The translations under genes and the position numbers were made by a program. A DNA stretch of 64,000 bases, taken from assembly GCF_001435895.1 (NCBI RefSeq), contig NZ_AZFZ01000001.1:1-64000 (forward strand), written 5' to 3'. Numbering within the stretch: position 1 is the first letter of the stretch; each line of letters begins with the position of its first letter. This document shows positions 52,560 to 64,000 of this stretch, in pieces. A model generated the notes under the pieces. That model did no database searches and was not told the DNA's origin. It was given only the letters and a program-made list of their open reading frames with translations. Source of the stretch: Lentilactobacillus parafarraginis DSM 18390 = JCM 14109. GTDB taxonomy: Bacteria; Bacillota; Bacilli; Lactobacillales; Lactobacillaceae.

Positions 52560-53055
52560 CTATTCTACCGTAACAAAAATTCGGTTTTGATTCAAACATT
52601 TACCTCGTTGGAATGCCGTCCTGACGGAACTGAAAAAAGATTGCCTCAGCAGGTTACCACCAATCATTAAACCGGTTTCATCACCTTTTTGCTTCCGAAA
52701 GCCACCGTATCGTGATGATCGGTGATAAATAAGGGTTTTGAACCGTTATAATTAAAAAGGAATATTTTTTATAATAAAATTTCGGAGATTGCAAATTTCA
52801 TGCTTCAAATTTGATTTCACTTTGAGCCGGAAAATTCTTCTTTCAATCACCGCGGGATAAAACAGATTGGCGATTACCAGCAACCATCGATAAATGCGAC
52901 GCCGATTAAAGGTCCCCTAAAAAATGAATCCTGCCCCGACTACCAGATCCCGACAGCGCCACGATTTACTTTCTTGATCACGCTCATGGACAAAATAGAC
53001 GACCATTCCAAAACACGGAATAATCGCCTACCATCACACTCGTTAATTATTTGAT
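52560..53055. other. Intergenic region
   Basis: About 500 bases between the betaine transporter promoter and the rlmD-type gene. I see no frame with a ribosome site and no clear terminator. Some short minus-strand frames rich in hydrophobic codons (near 52860-53000) may be remnants, but none can be assigned. Confidence 0.4.
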
Positions 53056-54438
53056 TTAATCTGTCACTGAATCTTCACGTTCAAAAACGGTAATTGATTC
53101 CACATGGACCGTTTGGGGGAACTGATCAACCGGCTGAATTGGCTGGTTAATTTGATAACCCTTAGCGGTTAACAGCCGCGCATCTCTGGCAAGGGTTGCT
53201 GGATTGCAGGACACGTAAACCAGGCGCTTAGGACCCATTTCTGCGACACTGTCGATTAATGATTCATCCAACCCCTTACGAGGCGGGTCAACCACGATCA
53301 CATCGGGATCCAAACCATCTTGTTGCCATTTTGCCAACTGGTCTTCAGCTTTAGCGGTCACGAACTTACAATTCTTAATGTGGTTGATTCTAGCGTTTCG
53401 TTTAGCGTCTTCAATGGCTTCGGGAACAATTTCGACACCGTAAACTTTTCGAACAACTTTTGCCAGCGACAGCGAAATTGTCCCAATCCCACAGTAGGCG
53501 TCAATCACAACGTCGTCCTTGGACAATTCCGCTTTTTCAATGGCCAGCTGATAAAGCTTCTCGGTTTGAGTTGGATTGACCTGGTAAAAGGAATTCGGCG
53601 AAATTTCGAAATCCAATCCCATTAGTTGATCAGTAATCGTCCCCTTACCATAGAGGACAATATTTCGAGTTCCCATAATCGCATTGGTATTTTTAGAATT
53701 AATGTTTTGAACAATGCTCTTAACTTCCGAAAGCTGATCCATAATTTCGGTGATGATTTCTGCCTGGCTCGGCAGCTTTCGCGACCGAGTAATCAGGACG
53801 ATCATCATTTCATGAGAATAGTGGCCCCGACGAACCATGATATTTCGGATAACCCCTTTGTGAGTCTCCTCATCGTAAGGTTGGATCCCAAATTTGCGAA
53901 GAATATCACGAACAACCACAACGGCTTCGTCAATTTTCGGATCCTGAATATAGAAATCCTCAATTGGTACTAAGCTATGGGAGTGCTTGCGGTAAAAACC
54001 GGTTTGGAGTTTGCCGTTAATCATTCTCACGGGGATTTGCGCTTTATTCCGATATTGAAAGGGTTTGTCCATCCCGATGGTTGGCGCAACCTCAACGGGC
54101 ACTTTCATTTTATCAAAATCAACTTGGATTTGATGTTGTTTAAACGTCAGTTGAGCTGGATAAGCTAAATGCTGTAACGGCGCAATGCCAGTTTGGGTAT
54201 ACGCCCCATCAACCGGATCAACCCGATCAGAACTCTTCCGCTTGATCGTTAGAGCCTTGGCAAAGGCAAAGTTCCGCTTCACCTTCGTGATGAGTATCGT
54301 AACAAGTTCAGTTGGTAACGCATCTTCAATAAAAATTGGAAAATCATCGATCTTAGCAACGCCCAGTCCTTGATACGTTAAATCCGAAACTTCAACGTCG
54401 TACTGTTTATTCTTTTGTACTGGTACTTGTGTTTTCAT
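53056..54438 (-). CDS. rlmD: 23S rRNA (uracil-5-)-methyltransferase, RlmD/RlmCD type
   Basis: SAM-dependent enzyme of the TrmA/RumA family. Of 460 residues, an N-terminal TRAM domain (residues 8-65) is followed by the methyltransferase with DAYCGIGTISLSLA near 318, VDPPRKGLDE near 392 and the catalytic Cys in VYVSCNPATLARD near 412. I do not see the Fe-S Cys cluster of the E. coli enzyme, as is usual in Gram-positives. Target 23S rRNA uracils are inferred. It follows dgkB but is separated from it by a terminator. Confidence 0.9.
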   Translation of the reverse strand: MKTQVPVQKNKQYDVEVSDLTYQGLGVAKIDDFPIFIEDALPTELVTILITKVKRNFAFAKALTIKRKSSDRVDPVDGAYTQTGIAPLQHLAYPAQLTFKQHQIQVDFDKMKVPVEVAPTIGMDKPFQYRNKAQIPVRMINGKLQTGFYRKHSHSLVPIEDFYIQDPKIDEAVVVVRDILRKFGIQPYDEETHKGVIRNIMVRRGHYSHEMMIVLITRSRKLPSQAEIITEIMDQLSEVKSIVQNINSKNTNAIMGTRNIVLYGKGTITDQLMGLDFEISPNSFYQVNPTQTEKLYQLAIEKAELSKDDVVIDAYCGIGTISLSLAKVVRKVYGVEIVPEAIEDAKRNARINHIKNCKFVTAKAEDQLAKWQQDGLDPDVIVVDPPRKGLDESLIDSVAEMGPKRLVYVSCNPATLARDARLLTAKGYQINQPIQPVDQFPQTVHVESITVFEREDSVTD

Positions 54439-54467
54439 TTATTCACCTATTTTTGACCTGCAAACAA

Positions 54468-54499
54468 AAATTGCGAGACGAAAATTCGCTTCGCAATTT
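54468..54499 (-). terminator. Terminator after dgkB
   Basis: A perfect 9-bp stem (AAATTGCGA / TCGCAATTT) with a 14-base loop and a T run on the minus strand, just after the dgkB stop. Confidence 0.75.
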
Positions 54500-54518
54500 C
54501 TTTCATCAATCTATTAAA

Positions 54519-55523
54519 CTATTCTTTATCAGGCAACTTGTCAACACCTTTGATAAAGTTCTTTTCAACCTGTTTCATCTCAATGGTTTCTTCAGAGTAT
54601 GCGTCATCCGGAATTTCATCAGTATTGGCGAAAAAGGTGATATGTTGCTTGAGATCAACAAAGGTCATCGGCGCATCACCACCGTATTCGCCATCAAGAT
54701 TAATCAGCATTCGATCGCCATTTTTGGCAGGCCGAGCTGTCACTTTCCGGGTCTTTTTATAAATAATTCTTGGATCGTCAACGTGACGTCCGCCGTTAAT
54801 GACCTTCGAAGCAAGGTGCAGAATTTCAACCAAATTACTTGTTTTGACAATGATTAACGTGAACTTGCCGTCATCCAGAGAGGCATCGGGGACAATCTGT
54901 TCAAATCCCCCAACCGAATTAGTTAGCGCGAGGAAAAACATGGAAGCCTTCCCCTTAAACTCACCATCGTCGTATTTGATATCCATGTCAATTGGTTTGA
55001 TCCGCGGTAACAGTTCAGCCCCCTTGACCAGGTAGGCTAAATATCCAAAGAACGTCTTTAAATCTGAAGGAACATCATAAGTCAACTCGGTCAGCAATCC
55101 GCCGGCAGCGATATTAATGAAGTAATTTTCGCCGGCATGGCCGATGTCCATTTTGATGGTCTGCTTTTTGAAGATCAGTTTTGCAGCTTCAACCGGGTCT
55201 TCCCGCGGAATGTGAAGTGCCCGAGCATAATCATTGGTTGTTCCGGCTGGAATGACCGCCATCAATGGCCGTTTTTTTAATGGTGCGATCCCATTAACGA
55301 CTTCATTGATTGTCCCATCACCGCCAGCAGCAACCACTAATTCAAACCCGTCTTTGGCAACTCGTTGGGCTTCATTCTTAGCCGAATCCTTCTCCGGGGT
55401 TGTGGCAAATGCACTGGTTTCGTATCCTGCGTGTTCAAACACATCCAGAATATCCACCATTTTTTGCTTTAATATTTCCCTACCTGACGTAGGGTTGTAA
55501 ATCACTCTTGCCCGTTTTCGCAT
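54519..55523 (-). CDS. dgkB: Diacylglycerol kinase (DgkB/DagK)
   Basis: Soluble lipid kinase that turns diacylglycerol into phosphatidic acid. In Gram-positives it recycles the diacylglycerol released when LtaS uses phosphatidylglycerol, so it links to the LTA operon at the left end of this window. The 334-residue protein has the glycine-rich ATP motif AAGGDGTINEVVNG near residue 64. AAGGTCAGG precedes the ATG. It follows gatB by 14 bases, as is usual in lactobacilli. Confidence 0.93.
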   Translation of the reverse strand: MRKRARVIYNPTSGREILKQKMVDILDVFEHAGYETSAFATTPEKDSAKNEAQRVAKDGFELVVAAGGDGTINEVVNGIAPLKKRPLMAVIPAGTTNDYARALHIPREDPVEAAKLIFKKQTIKMDIGHAGENYFINIAAGGLLTELTYDVPSDLKTFFGYLAYLVKGAELLPRIKPIDMDIKYDDGEFKGKASMFFLALTNSVGGFEQIVPDASLDDGKFTLIIVKTSNLVEILHLASKVINGGRHVDDPRIIYKKTRKVTARPAKNGDRMLINLDGEYGGDAPMTFVDLKQHITFFANTDEIPDDAYSEETIEMKQVEKNFIKGVDKLPDKE

Positions 55524-55537
55524 AACAACCTGACCTT

Positions 55538-56959
55538 CTACTTGTTCATGGAGTCCTTTAATAATTTGTTAACCACTTGAGGATTAGCCTTACCATGAGT
55601 TTCCTTCATGATTTGACCAACTAAGAAGCCGATCGCCCGGTCCTTACCATTATGGAAATCCTCAACCGATTGCGGATTGGCCCCAACTACTTTATCAACT
55701 AGTGGCTGAAGTTGAGCCGGATCTGAAAGCTGGACCATTCCTTTATCTTCAACAAATTTTTTCGGCTCGTCACCCTTTGTAATGGCCTTGAAAACCTTCT
55801 TGGCCATTTTGGATGAAATCGTGCCGTCAGTGATCAATTTAATCATCGTCGCCAAATGTTCAGGCGTAATCTTCGTATCTTGGAGTTCAACCTGATTATC
55901 ATTGAGGTATGCATTGACGTCGCCTTGAAGGTAGTTAGCTGCCAACTTCGCATCGGCTCCGGCTTTAATCATTGCTTCATAGAAGTCCGACATTTCTTTG
56001 GTCTGGGTAATAACCATCGCATCATAATCGGTAATTCCCAGCTCGTTAACGTATCGTTCACGACGCTTTGCGGGTGGCTCAGGTAATTCAGATTCGATTT
56101 GATCAATCCACTCTTGTGAAATCGTCAGAACCGGCAGATCAGGTTCTGGGAAGTACCGGTAATCATCGGAGCCTTCCTTGACCCGCATTAATTCAGTTTG
56201 CCCAGTCGTTTCGTCAAACCGGCGGGTTTCTTGTTGAATCGAGCCGCCAGACATCAAAACCCGCTGTTGGCGCTGTTCTTCATAATCAAGACTCTTACGC
56301 ACATAGTTGAAGGAGTTGATGTTCTTCATTTCGACCTTTGTTCCATATTCTTTTTGACCAACTGGCCGAATTGAAATGTTCGTATCAACCCGCATGGAAC
56401 CTTCTTCCATTTTAACGTCGGAAACGCCAGTAAACTGAACGATCTGTCGCAACTGTTCCAAGTAGGCATAGGCTTCTTCAGGAGAAGCAATGTCGGGTTT
56501 GGAAACAATTTCAATCAATGGCGTTCCTTGACGGTTAAGGTCAACGTATGAGTGATCGGTCGCATGGGTATTTTTACCCGCATCTTCTTCAATATGCATT
56601 TCAGCAATGCCGATTTTCTTTTTATGGCCGTCAATTTCAATTTCAACCCAGCCGTCATGCGCAATTGGCGTTTCCGACTGTGTAATTTGATAAGCCTTTG
56701 GATTATCAGGATAGAAATAGTTCTTCCGATCAAAGTGGGGTTGTCGTTCAATTTGGGCATGCAATGCCAAACCAGCCATAATCCCGTCATGAACGACACC
56801 TTTATTGGTCGTTGGTAGAACACCTGGATAGCCCCAATCAATCACGTTGGTGTTGGCGTTCGGCTCATCACCAAATTCTACGGGAGAAGGGCTAAAAATT
56901 TTTGAGTGGGTCTTTAATTCAACATGGACTTCAAGCCCGATCGTTGTTTCAAAATTCAT
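55538..56959 (-). CDS. gatB: Asp/Glu-tRNA amidotransferase subunit B
   Basis: Binds mischarged Glu-tRNA(Gln) or Asp-tRNA(Asn) and, with GatA and GatC, converts the amino acid to its amide. At 473 residues the length is normal. The N-terminal [10 protein letters not shown] and [12 protein letters not shown] and the kinase-like core [11 protein letters not shown] are conserved, and the C-terminal tail domain is present. Its ATG overlaps the gatA stop (TAATG). Confidence 0.97.
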   Translation of the reverse strand: MNFETTIGLEVHVELKTHSKIFSPSPVEFGDEPNANTNVIDWGYPGVLPTTNKGVVHDGIMAGLALHAQIERQPHFDRKNYFYPDNPKAYQITQSETPIAHDGWVEIEIDGHKKKIGIAEMHIEEDAGKNTHATDHSYVDLNRQGTPLIEIVSKPDIASPEEAYAYLEQLRQIVQFTGVSDVKMEEGSMRVDTNISIRPVGQKEYGTKVEMKNINSFNYVRKSLDYEEQRQQRVLMSGGSIQQETRRFDETTGQTELMRVKEGSDDYRYFPEPDLPVLTISQEWIDQIESELPEPPAKRRERYVNELGITDYDAMVITQTKEMSDFYEAMIKAGADAKLAANYLQGDVNAYLNDNQVELQDTKITPEHLATMIKLITDGTISSKMAKKVFKAITKGDEPKKFVEDKGMVQLSDPAQLQPLVDKVVGANPQSVEDFHNGKDRAIGFLVGQIMKETHGKANPQVVNKLLKDSMNK

Positions 56960-58422
56960 TAGTTGTTACCTCCCATCGTTGGGGTTTGTTTGCCGAAGTC
57001 AGTTTCCTGTTCAAATGCATTACCAGCTTGGTAAACCGTCAATTCATCAAATGGGCGCCCGATTAACTGAACGCCAACCGGTAAACCCTTTGAGAAGCCA
57101 GCTGGAACTGACATTCCCGGAAGTCCGGCCAAATTAACCGGAAGGGTCAACACATCGTTCATATACATCGTCATTGGATCAGAAACATCTTCACCAATTC
57201 CGTATGCTGGTGTTGGTGCGGTTGGTGCCAAAATCAAATCGAAGTCTTTAAAGACGTTATTAAAGTCATTAATCATCAACGTTCGAACTTGAGCAGCCTT
57301 CTTGAAGTAGGCGTCATAAAAACCGGCAGACAATGAAAATGTCCCCAGCATAATTCGGCGCTTAACCTCGTCACCGAAGCCTTCAGAACGTGACTTTACG
57401 TATAGGTCTTCCAAGTTCTTAACATCTTTTGCCCGGCGTCCATACCGAATGCCATCGAATCGTTGCAAGTTTGACGAAGCTTCCGAAGATGAAATGATGT
57501 AGTAAGCCGCAACTCCATACTTGGTGTGTGGTAATGATACCTCGTCAACCGTTGCTCCTAATTTCTTGAAGGTTTCAGCGGTGTTTAAAACCGTTTGCTT
57601 GACGTCGTCATCAAGCCCCTGAGCCATAAACTCAGACGGAATCCCAATTCGAAGGCCCTTAACGCCTTTATTCAATGAACTGGTAAAATCAGGAACTTCC
57701 TTAGTCGATGAGGTTAAATCGTGATCATCATGACCAGCAATTGCATTTAACAACGTTGCGTTATCAGCAACGTTTCTGGTAATCGGCCCAATCTGATCCA
57801 AACTTGAACCAAAGGCAATTAATCCCCAACGAGAGACCCGACCGTACGTTGGTTTCATCCCGACAACACCGGTAAATGAAGCTGGTTGACGAATCGACCC
57901 CCCAGTATCAGACCCCAAAGCTGCCAGAACTTCGCCAGCAGCAACTGCTGCAGCTGAACCACCTGATGAGCCACCAGGAACCTTGGTCGTATCCCAGGGG
58001 TTATGGGTTATTTTGAAGGCTGAATTTTCAGTTGATCCACCCATAGCAAACTCATCCATATTGGTCTTACCAACGGTAATGGTTCCCAATTTCTTGATCT
58101 TTTCAGAAACCGTTGCGTCATAAATCGGGGTAAAGTTTTCCAAAATTTTTGAAGCAGCGGTTGTTTTGAGCCCTTTAGTGACAATATTATCCTTAACGGC
58201 AATCGGTAAACCGGACAAGAGATTATCAGAATCAATTCCCTTATCATCAATTTCCTTGGCCTGCTTAAGGGCGCCATCTTCGTCAAGCGTCAGAAAAGCA
58301 TTGATGTCACCATCAACGTTTTTAATGTTTTCAAGGGTTTGTTTCGTTAGGTCTTCAGCTGAAACCGACTTATCGGAAAGCTGTTTGTGAATACTTGTTA
58401 ATGATTGATTAAAGTAATTCAT
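56959..58422 (-). CDS. gatA: Asp/Glu-tRNA amidotransferase subunit A
   Basis: Glutaminase subunit that supplies ammonia. It is an amidase-signature enzyme of 487 residues with the Lys-cisSer-Ser triad: Lys in AVKDNI near residue 76, Ser in [14 protein letters not shown] near 150 and Ser in [14 protein letters not shown] near 174. Start and stop codons overlap those of gatC and gatB, so the three subunits are coupled for equal amounts. Confidence 0.97.
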   Translation of the reverse strand: MNYFNQSLTSIHKQLSDKSVSAEDLTKQTLENIKNVDGDINAFLTLDEDGALKQAKEIDDKGIDSDNLLSGLPIAVKDNIVTKGLKTTAASKILENFTPIYDATVSEKIKKLGTITVGKTNMDEFAMGGSTENSAFKITHNPWDTTKVPGGSSGGSAAAVAAGEVLAALGSDTGGSIRQPASFTGVVGMKPTYGRVSRWGLIAFGSSLDQIGPITRNVADNATLLNAIAGHDDHDLTSSTKEVPDFTSSLNKGVKGLRIGIPSEFMAQGLDDDVKQTVLNTAETFKKLGATVDEVSLPHTKYGVAAYYIISSSEASSNLQRFDGIRYGRRAKDVKNLEDLYVKSRSEGFGDEVKRRIMLGTFSLSAGFYDAYFKKAAQVRTLMINDFNNVFKDFDLILAPTAPTPAYGIGEDVSDPMTMYMNDVLTLPVNLAGLPGMSVPAGFSKGLPVGVQLIGRPFDELTVYQAGNAFEQETDFGKQTPTMGGNN

Positions 58423-58733
58423 TACTCGTTTTCCCCACTTTCATCAATAATCGTAGGAACGCGAATATAGCCATCCTGGGTGTCAGGGGCACTTGCAAGA
58501 AGTCCGTCACGTTGGTTCCAATTATCAGCCACGTCTTCGCGCATTACATTCACTTGGTCAGTGACACTACTGGTAGGTTTAATCCCGTCAGTGTCAACTT
58601 CACTGAGCGTTTCAAACAGCCCAATGATCTGATCCAACTGGGTCGTAAAATACGGGAGCTGATCATCATTGATCTTGAGCTTTGCCAGTTGGGCAACGTG
58701 CCGTACTTGATCTTCGGAGATCTTTTCAGTCAT
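58422..58733 (-). CDS. gatC: Asp/Glu-tRNA amidotransferase subunit C
   Basis: Small (103-residue) clamp that holds GatA and GatB together. The family start [14 protein letters not shown] (residues 7-20) and the Asp/Gly segment before a Pro-rich stretch are visible. GAAGGA precedes the ATG. It is first of gatCAB and lies 85 bases after camS. Confidence 0.94.
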   Translation of the reverse strand: MTEKISEDQVRHVAQLAKLKINDDQLPYFTTQLDQIIGLFETLSEVDTDGIKPTSSVTDQVNVMREDVADNWNQRDGLLASAPDTQDGYIRVPTIIDESGENE

Positions 58734-58817
58734 TGAAATCCTTCTCTCTTCTGCAATTAGTAATTTTAAGTAACAATATTCATTTTACCATAGAAATTAT
58801 CCTGATTTCTTGCAAAA

Positions 58818-59960
58818 TCAGTAACTATTAAATATGTGAGCCGAAAACTTCTTTTCGTTCGCTTTCCGCGTCAAGAAGCTTTGAATCCCCTCAGTCGACT
58901 GAACCGTAATATCAATCGGCGCGTTGGCAGGCAAGTATCGCTGCGCGGCACTTTGAATATATTGAGTAAAACTAATAATTTCAGTCTGACTGTAGAACTG
59001 AGTCGTGATGTTCACATTCATCCCGGTCAGTGACCCGTTGGTGTACTGAGCTTGCGCGGTGACCCCACTCAAATTAGGGAAGAACGTTTGAACCTGGGAC
59101 TTAAAGTTGTCAAAGGAATCAGCATCATTTTGACTTGGACCCTTCTGATTAGATTGAAGCGGAAAGACGTAGTTCTTCTGGTTAATTTTATTCCACTTGT
59201 TAACCGAGGTGGTCCCACTATTGTTTGTTGAATAAGCAAAGAAGTTTCCGCCAACCAAACTGTCATCAGAAGCCTGCTTATACAAAGCAATCACAATCGG
59301 AATGTTCTTCAACTTCTTATTGTTTCGCAGCCGACTAAGAACCTGGTTGGCAATCTTTTTACCCTCAGAATTAATTTGATTATTCGTTAAATCGGTTTGA
59401 TAAGTAGGCCCGTACTGAGTTTTCTTGTAATAGTCAACGGAATTAATCGCCAATCCAATGGTCATCCCCTGCAAACTAAGCGACTTCCCACTACGAGTCA
59501 TATAATCCTGCTCATCGATTTGGGATAAGTAAATTGGATTTCGTTTAGTTGCACTCGTTGATTTGGACTTGACTGGATTTAATCCGGTTGGGTTTGACTT
59601 GGATTTTCGACCCAGCCAAGCCTCAACCCGTTTTGTTGACAGGTACTGGCCCTCTTGAAAGACATACTTTTTGGTTGAAAATTGCTTTTTGGAAATATTA
59701 AGCAGGCCGTTTTCAAATCCCTTAATATTAAACTGGTTTGATTCCTGTTGAACACTGACGCCCCGTGACTTACTGGTTTGATAGCGGCCGTTTTTAATGA
59801 CCCCCTGATAATAGCCGGTGTTGGTTTGACCAGTTAACTGCGTTTTACCTTTCGAGCTGCCAGAACTATTGGTATCGTTGGATAAATTATCCACGCTCCC
59901 ACACGCAGCAAGTAGGATTCCCGTCAAAATAACTGAGAGTCCCAGAAATATTTTTTTCAA
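58818..59960 (-). CDS. camS: CamS family lipoprotein (sex-pheromone-like protein)
   Basis: Exported lipoprotein of about 380 residues with lipobox ILLAAC (Cys near residue 20). The family is named for enterococcal and staphylococcal proteins whose cut signal peptides act as mating pheromones; the protein's own function is unknown. The start is TTG 59960, eight bases after GGAGG. The ATG at 59975 cannot be the start, because it overlaps that same ribosome site. It lies between ligA and gatC, as in other lactobacilli. Confidence 0.9.
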   Translation of the reverse strand: MKKIFLGLSVILTGILLAACGSVDNLSNDTNSSGSSKGKTQLTGQTNTGYYQGVIKNGRYQTSKSRGVSVQQESNQFNIKGFENGLLNISKKQFSTKKYVFQEGQYLSTKRVEAWLGRKSKSNPTGLNPVKSKSTSATKRNPIYLSQIDEQDYMTRSGKSLSLQGMTIGLAINSVDYYKKTQYGPTYQTDLTNNQINSEGKKIANQVLSRLRNNKKLKNIPIVIALYKQASDDSLVGGNFFAYSTNNSGTTSVNKWNKINQKNYVFPLQSNQKGPSQNDADSFDNFKSQVQTFFPNLSGVTAQAQYTNGSLTGMNVNITTQFYSQTEIISFTQYIQSAAQRYLPANAPIDITVQSTEGIQSFLTRKANEKKFSAHIFNSY

Positions 59961-59978
59961 AATAACTTCCTCCATACG

Positions 59979-62021
<2,043 letters not shown>

Positions 62022-62040
62022 TTATAGAAATCAGGTTCCT

Positions 62041-62643
62041 TTAAACATGATCCATTCGGGGTGGTAATTGTTTCACAATTCGGGCCGGCACCCCGACCAC
62101 CACAGAATCATCGGGAACGTCATGAGTCACAACGCTTCCCGCCCCAATCACAACGTTACTGCCAACATGAACGCCTGGTAGAATTGCAACGTTGCCGCCA
62201 ATCCAGACGTCATCACCAATGACGACTGGTTTGCTAAACTGATCCCCATGACGACGTTTAGGACCTTCCAATGGGTGGCCGGTTACTGAGATCATGACGT
62301 TAGGCCCACACATCACATAGTTTCCAATTGTGACGGGGGCGTCATCTACCACCGTAAAATTGAAATTTGCGTAAAAATGATCACCAATGTGGGTGTGATT
62401 GCCGTAAGACGTATAAACCGGCCCCTCAATAAAAACGTCCTTACCAACCGAGCCAAATAATTCCCTTAGAATTTTTTGGCGGGCAGGTTCATCTACTGGG
62501 TCCGTCTGGTTATACGCGAATGAGCGGTGCTTTCCCATTTGTCGTTGATGGGCAAGCTTCTTTGCCAACGCGATATCCTCGGGATCGGAAAAGCCGGATT
62601 CTCGATAAACTTCACCGTTTGCAATCTGCTGTTCAAGGCTCAT
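62041..62643 (-). CDS. Sugar O-acetyltransferase (maltose/galactoside acetyltransferase family)
   Basis: A 200-residue left-handed beta-helix enzyme that moves acetyl from CoA to a sugar hydroxyl, possibly to detoxify non-metabolised sugars. The N-terminal Maa domain (residues 6-60) is followed by hexapeptide repeats such as IGGNVAILPGVHVGSNVVIGAGSV, which spans about residues 145-170 in two parts. The catalytic His is probably in the SVTGHPLEG stretch. It sits between pcrA and ligA, which are usually adjacent, so it looks inserted. The substrate is unknown. Confidence 0.88.
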   Translation of the reverse strand: MSLEQQIANGEVYRESGFSDPEDIALAKKLAHQRQMGKHRSFAYNQTDPVDEPARQKILRELFGSVGKDVFIEGPVYTSYGNHTHIGDHFYANFNFTVVDDAPVTIGNYVMCGPNVMISVTGHPLEGPKRRHGDQFSKPVVIGDDVWIGGNVAILPGVHVGSNVVIGAGSVVTHDVPDDSVVVGVPARIVKQLPPRMDHV

Positions 62644-62660
62644 AAGTACCCCCCCATTCC

Positions 62661-64000
62661 TTAATCCTGTTTCGTAATTGGCGCAAACGCGGCCAACAGA
62701 CGTTTAATCCCCTTCTGTTCAAAGGCAATATCCAACTCCATGTCCTCACCAGCTCCGGTAACCTTGACAACCGTTCCGGTTCCCCAAGCCTTGTGTTCAA
62801 CCTTATCGCCAACATTCCAAGCGGCCCGTTCAGCCCCGGTTCCTTTGGGCTTCATCACGGGTTGAGCAGGTCCTTGGTAGGTCGTTGCGGTTGCCCGGCG
62901 AGTTCGCCGATCAAACGGCGTTGTTACCGGTGAATCCTGTTGCTGGGCATTTTCGTACTTTAAAAGTTCCGGCTTAATTTCATTTACAAACCTGGATTCC
63001 ATATTATTCTGCCGACGCCCATACAGCATTCTGGAATAGGCATTCGTCAAATAGAGCTTTTCTTTGGCTCGGGTGATACCAACATAGGCAAGTCGCCGTT
63101 CTTCTTGAAGCTCAGACTCATCTTCGGTGGCTCTGGAAAGTGGGAAAAGCCCCTCTTCCATTCCCATCATGAACACAACCGGGAATTCCAACCCCTTGGC
63201 TGCATGCAACGTCATTAAAGTGACTTCGGCTGCGTCGTCTTCAAGGTCGTCCTGGTCAGAAACTAACGCTAAGTCGCTTAAGAAGTTAACTAAATTATCT
63301 TGTCCAGTCTGGTCCGGATTATCCTGATCATACTTTTGAGTAACCGAGATAAATTCTTCCAAGTTTTCTAATCGGGTCTGATCCTGCAAGGATTTAGAAC
63401 TCTTAAGCGCACTGAGATAACCACTTTTATCTAAAATTTCTTCAGTTAGATCCGTAATCGAAAGATCTGCCATCTTGGAAGCCACCGAATTAATGGTGTG
63501 GGCAAAGGACGCAATGGCATTTTTGGCACGGGTCGAAATCTCATTGGCCAAATCAACGTTATCCGCCGCCTGTAAAAGAGTCCAACCATGATCATTGGCA
63601 AATACCCGCAACTTCTCAAGACTCGTTTGGCCAACTCCTCGCTTAGGTTCGTTGATGACCCGTTCAAAGCTCATTGAATCATTTGGATTCCCTAGTAACG
63701 TAAGGTATGATAATGCGTCCCGAATTTCTTTACGATCATAAAACTTGTGGCCGCCAACCATCGTATAAGGAATATTCGCCTTTAACAGCGTCTCTTCAAT
63801 CACCCGGGACTGCGCGTTTGTCCGGTACAAAATTGCGAAGCTCCCAAAGTTGCGTTTGGGGTTCTTCATTTCTTCTTGAATTTTAGCAACCACGTAACGG
63901 GCTTCATCACTTTCAGTTTGACCACGATAATAGGAAATTGGCTCTCCCTGATTATTTTGGGTCCAGAGATTTTTATCTGCCCGATTATCATTATGGGCAA
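62661..64000 (-). CDS. pcrA: ATP-dependent DNA helicase PcrA (5' part beyond the window)
   Basis: Superfamily 1 helicase for repair and plasmid rolling-circle replication. The window holds the last 445 codons or so, and the frame is open to the right edge; the N-terminal Walker A half is outside. Visible motifs are AILYRTNAQSR (motif IV region), TLMTLHAAKGLEFPVVF (motif V) and RRLAYVGITRAKEKLYL (motif VI). The C-terminal Tudor-like tail begins near VGDKVEHKAWGTGTVV. It starts the operon that continues with the acetyltransferase and ligA. Confidence 0.95.
   Translation of the reverse strand, partial: AHNDNRADKNLWTQNNQGEPISYYRGQTESDEARYVVAKIQEEMKNPKRNFGSFAILYRTNAQSRVIEETLLKANIPYTMVGGHKFYDRKEIRDALSYLTLLGNPNDSMSFERVINEPKRGVGQTSLEKLRVFANDHGWTLLQAADNVDLANEISTRAKNAIASFAHTINSVASKMADLSITDLTEEILDKSGYLSALKSSKSLQDQTRLENLEEFISVTQKYDQDNPDQTGQDNLVNFLSDLALVSDQDDLEDDAAEVTLMTLHAAKGLEFPVVFMMGMEEGLFPLSRATEDESELQEERRLAYVGITRAKEKLYLTNAYSRMLYGRRQNNMESRFVNEIKPELLKYENAQQQDSPVTTPFDRRTRRATATTYQGPAQPVMKPKGTGAERAAWNVGDKVEHKAWGTGTVVKVTGAGEDMELDIAFEQKGIKRLLAAFAPITKQD

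Overview
The window is a chromosomal segment from a low-to-moderate-GC Gram-positive bacterium, almost certainly a member of the Lactobacillaceae. Evidence for this is the FabT-controlled fab/acc operon, the pcrA-ligA-camS-gatCAB block, a CtsR-type box before clpE, a lipoteichoic acid (LTA) synthase cluster, gluconate genes under an RpiR regulator, a haem catalase and strong AGGAGG ribosome sites. I cannot name the species. No insertion sequence, prophage, CRISPR array or rRNA was seen; there is one tRNA gene, tRNA-Arg(CCT).

Layout. 0-8.3 kb (minus strand): two GT4 glycosyltransferases, a flippase-like membrane protein and LtaS, which looks like a complete LTA glycolipid-anchor and polymer operon. 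Before it come ptsH-ptsI, with a hairpin in the ptsH leader, and a small conserved protein. 8.4-12 kb (plus): clpE behind a CtsR-type box, then a MucBP-domain protein without visible export or anchor signals. 12-24.4 kb (mostly minus): dipeptidase PepD, prfC, a wall teichoic acid set (tagD, an unusual stand-alone protein, a TagF-like polymerase), an AI-2E family exporter, a DUF402 phosphatase, recX, a flavodoxin (plus), a YihY protein and UDP-GlcNAc 2-epimerase. 24.7-26.3 kb (plus): GtrB/GtrA-type glycosyl-lipid genes and a 49-residue membrane protein. 26.4-32 kb: catalase, tRNA-Arg, a DEAD-box helicase with an oxidoreductase, a small exported protein, and a GH25 protein whose catalytic acids appear to be lost.

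32-36.3 kb: an RpiR/SIS regulator diverges from gntK-gntT. The shared region has a near-consensus promoter, two equal-architecture inverted repeats 32 bp apart, a one-mismatch cre site and a structured leader with a short leader ORF. 36.4-39 kb: an unknown membrane protein (plus), then bioY and birA. 39-49.1 kb: a complete type II fatty acid operon (fabZ-fabT-fabH-acpP-fabD-fabG-fabF-accB-fabZ-like-accC-accD-accA-fabI) with two upstream promoters, each with a FabT palindrome. The second FabZ-like protein lacks the catalytic His. birA follows fabI and bioY follows birA, linking biotin supply to AccB. 49.5-52.5 kb: a glycine betaine/choline ABC transporter with a structured leader. 53-64 kb: the housekeeping run pcrA (cut by the window edge), a sugar O-acetyltransferase, ligA, camS, gatC, gatA, gatB, dgkB and an rlmD-type methyltransferase.

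Main themes are envelope building (LTA, wall teichoic acid, glycosyl lipids, fatty acids) and genome or translation maintenance. I found no clearly new multi-gene system. The best leads are the likely pseudo-enzymes (GH25, FabZ-like), the flippase candidate inside the LTA operon, the stand-alone teichoic acid gene, the anchorless MucBP protein and several structured leaders.
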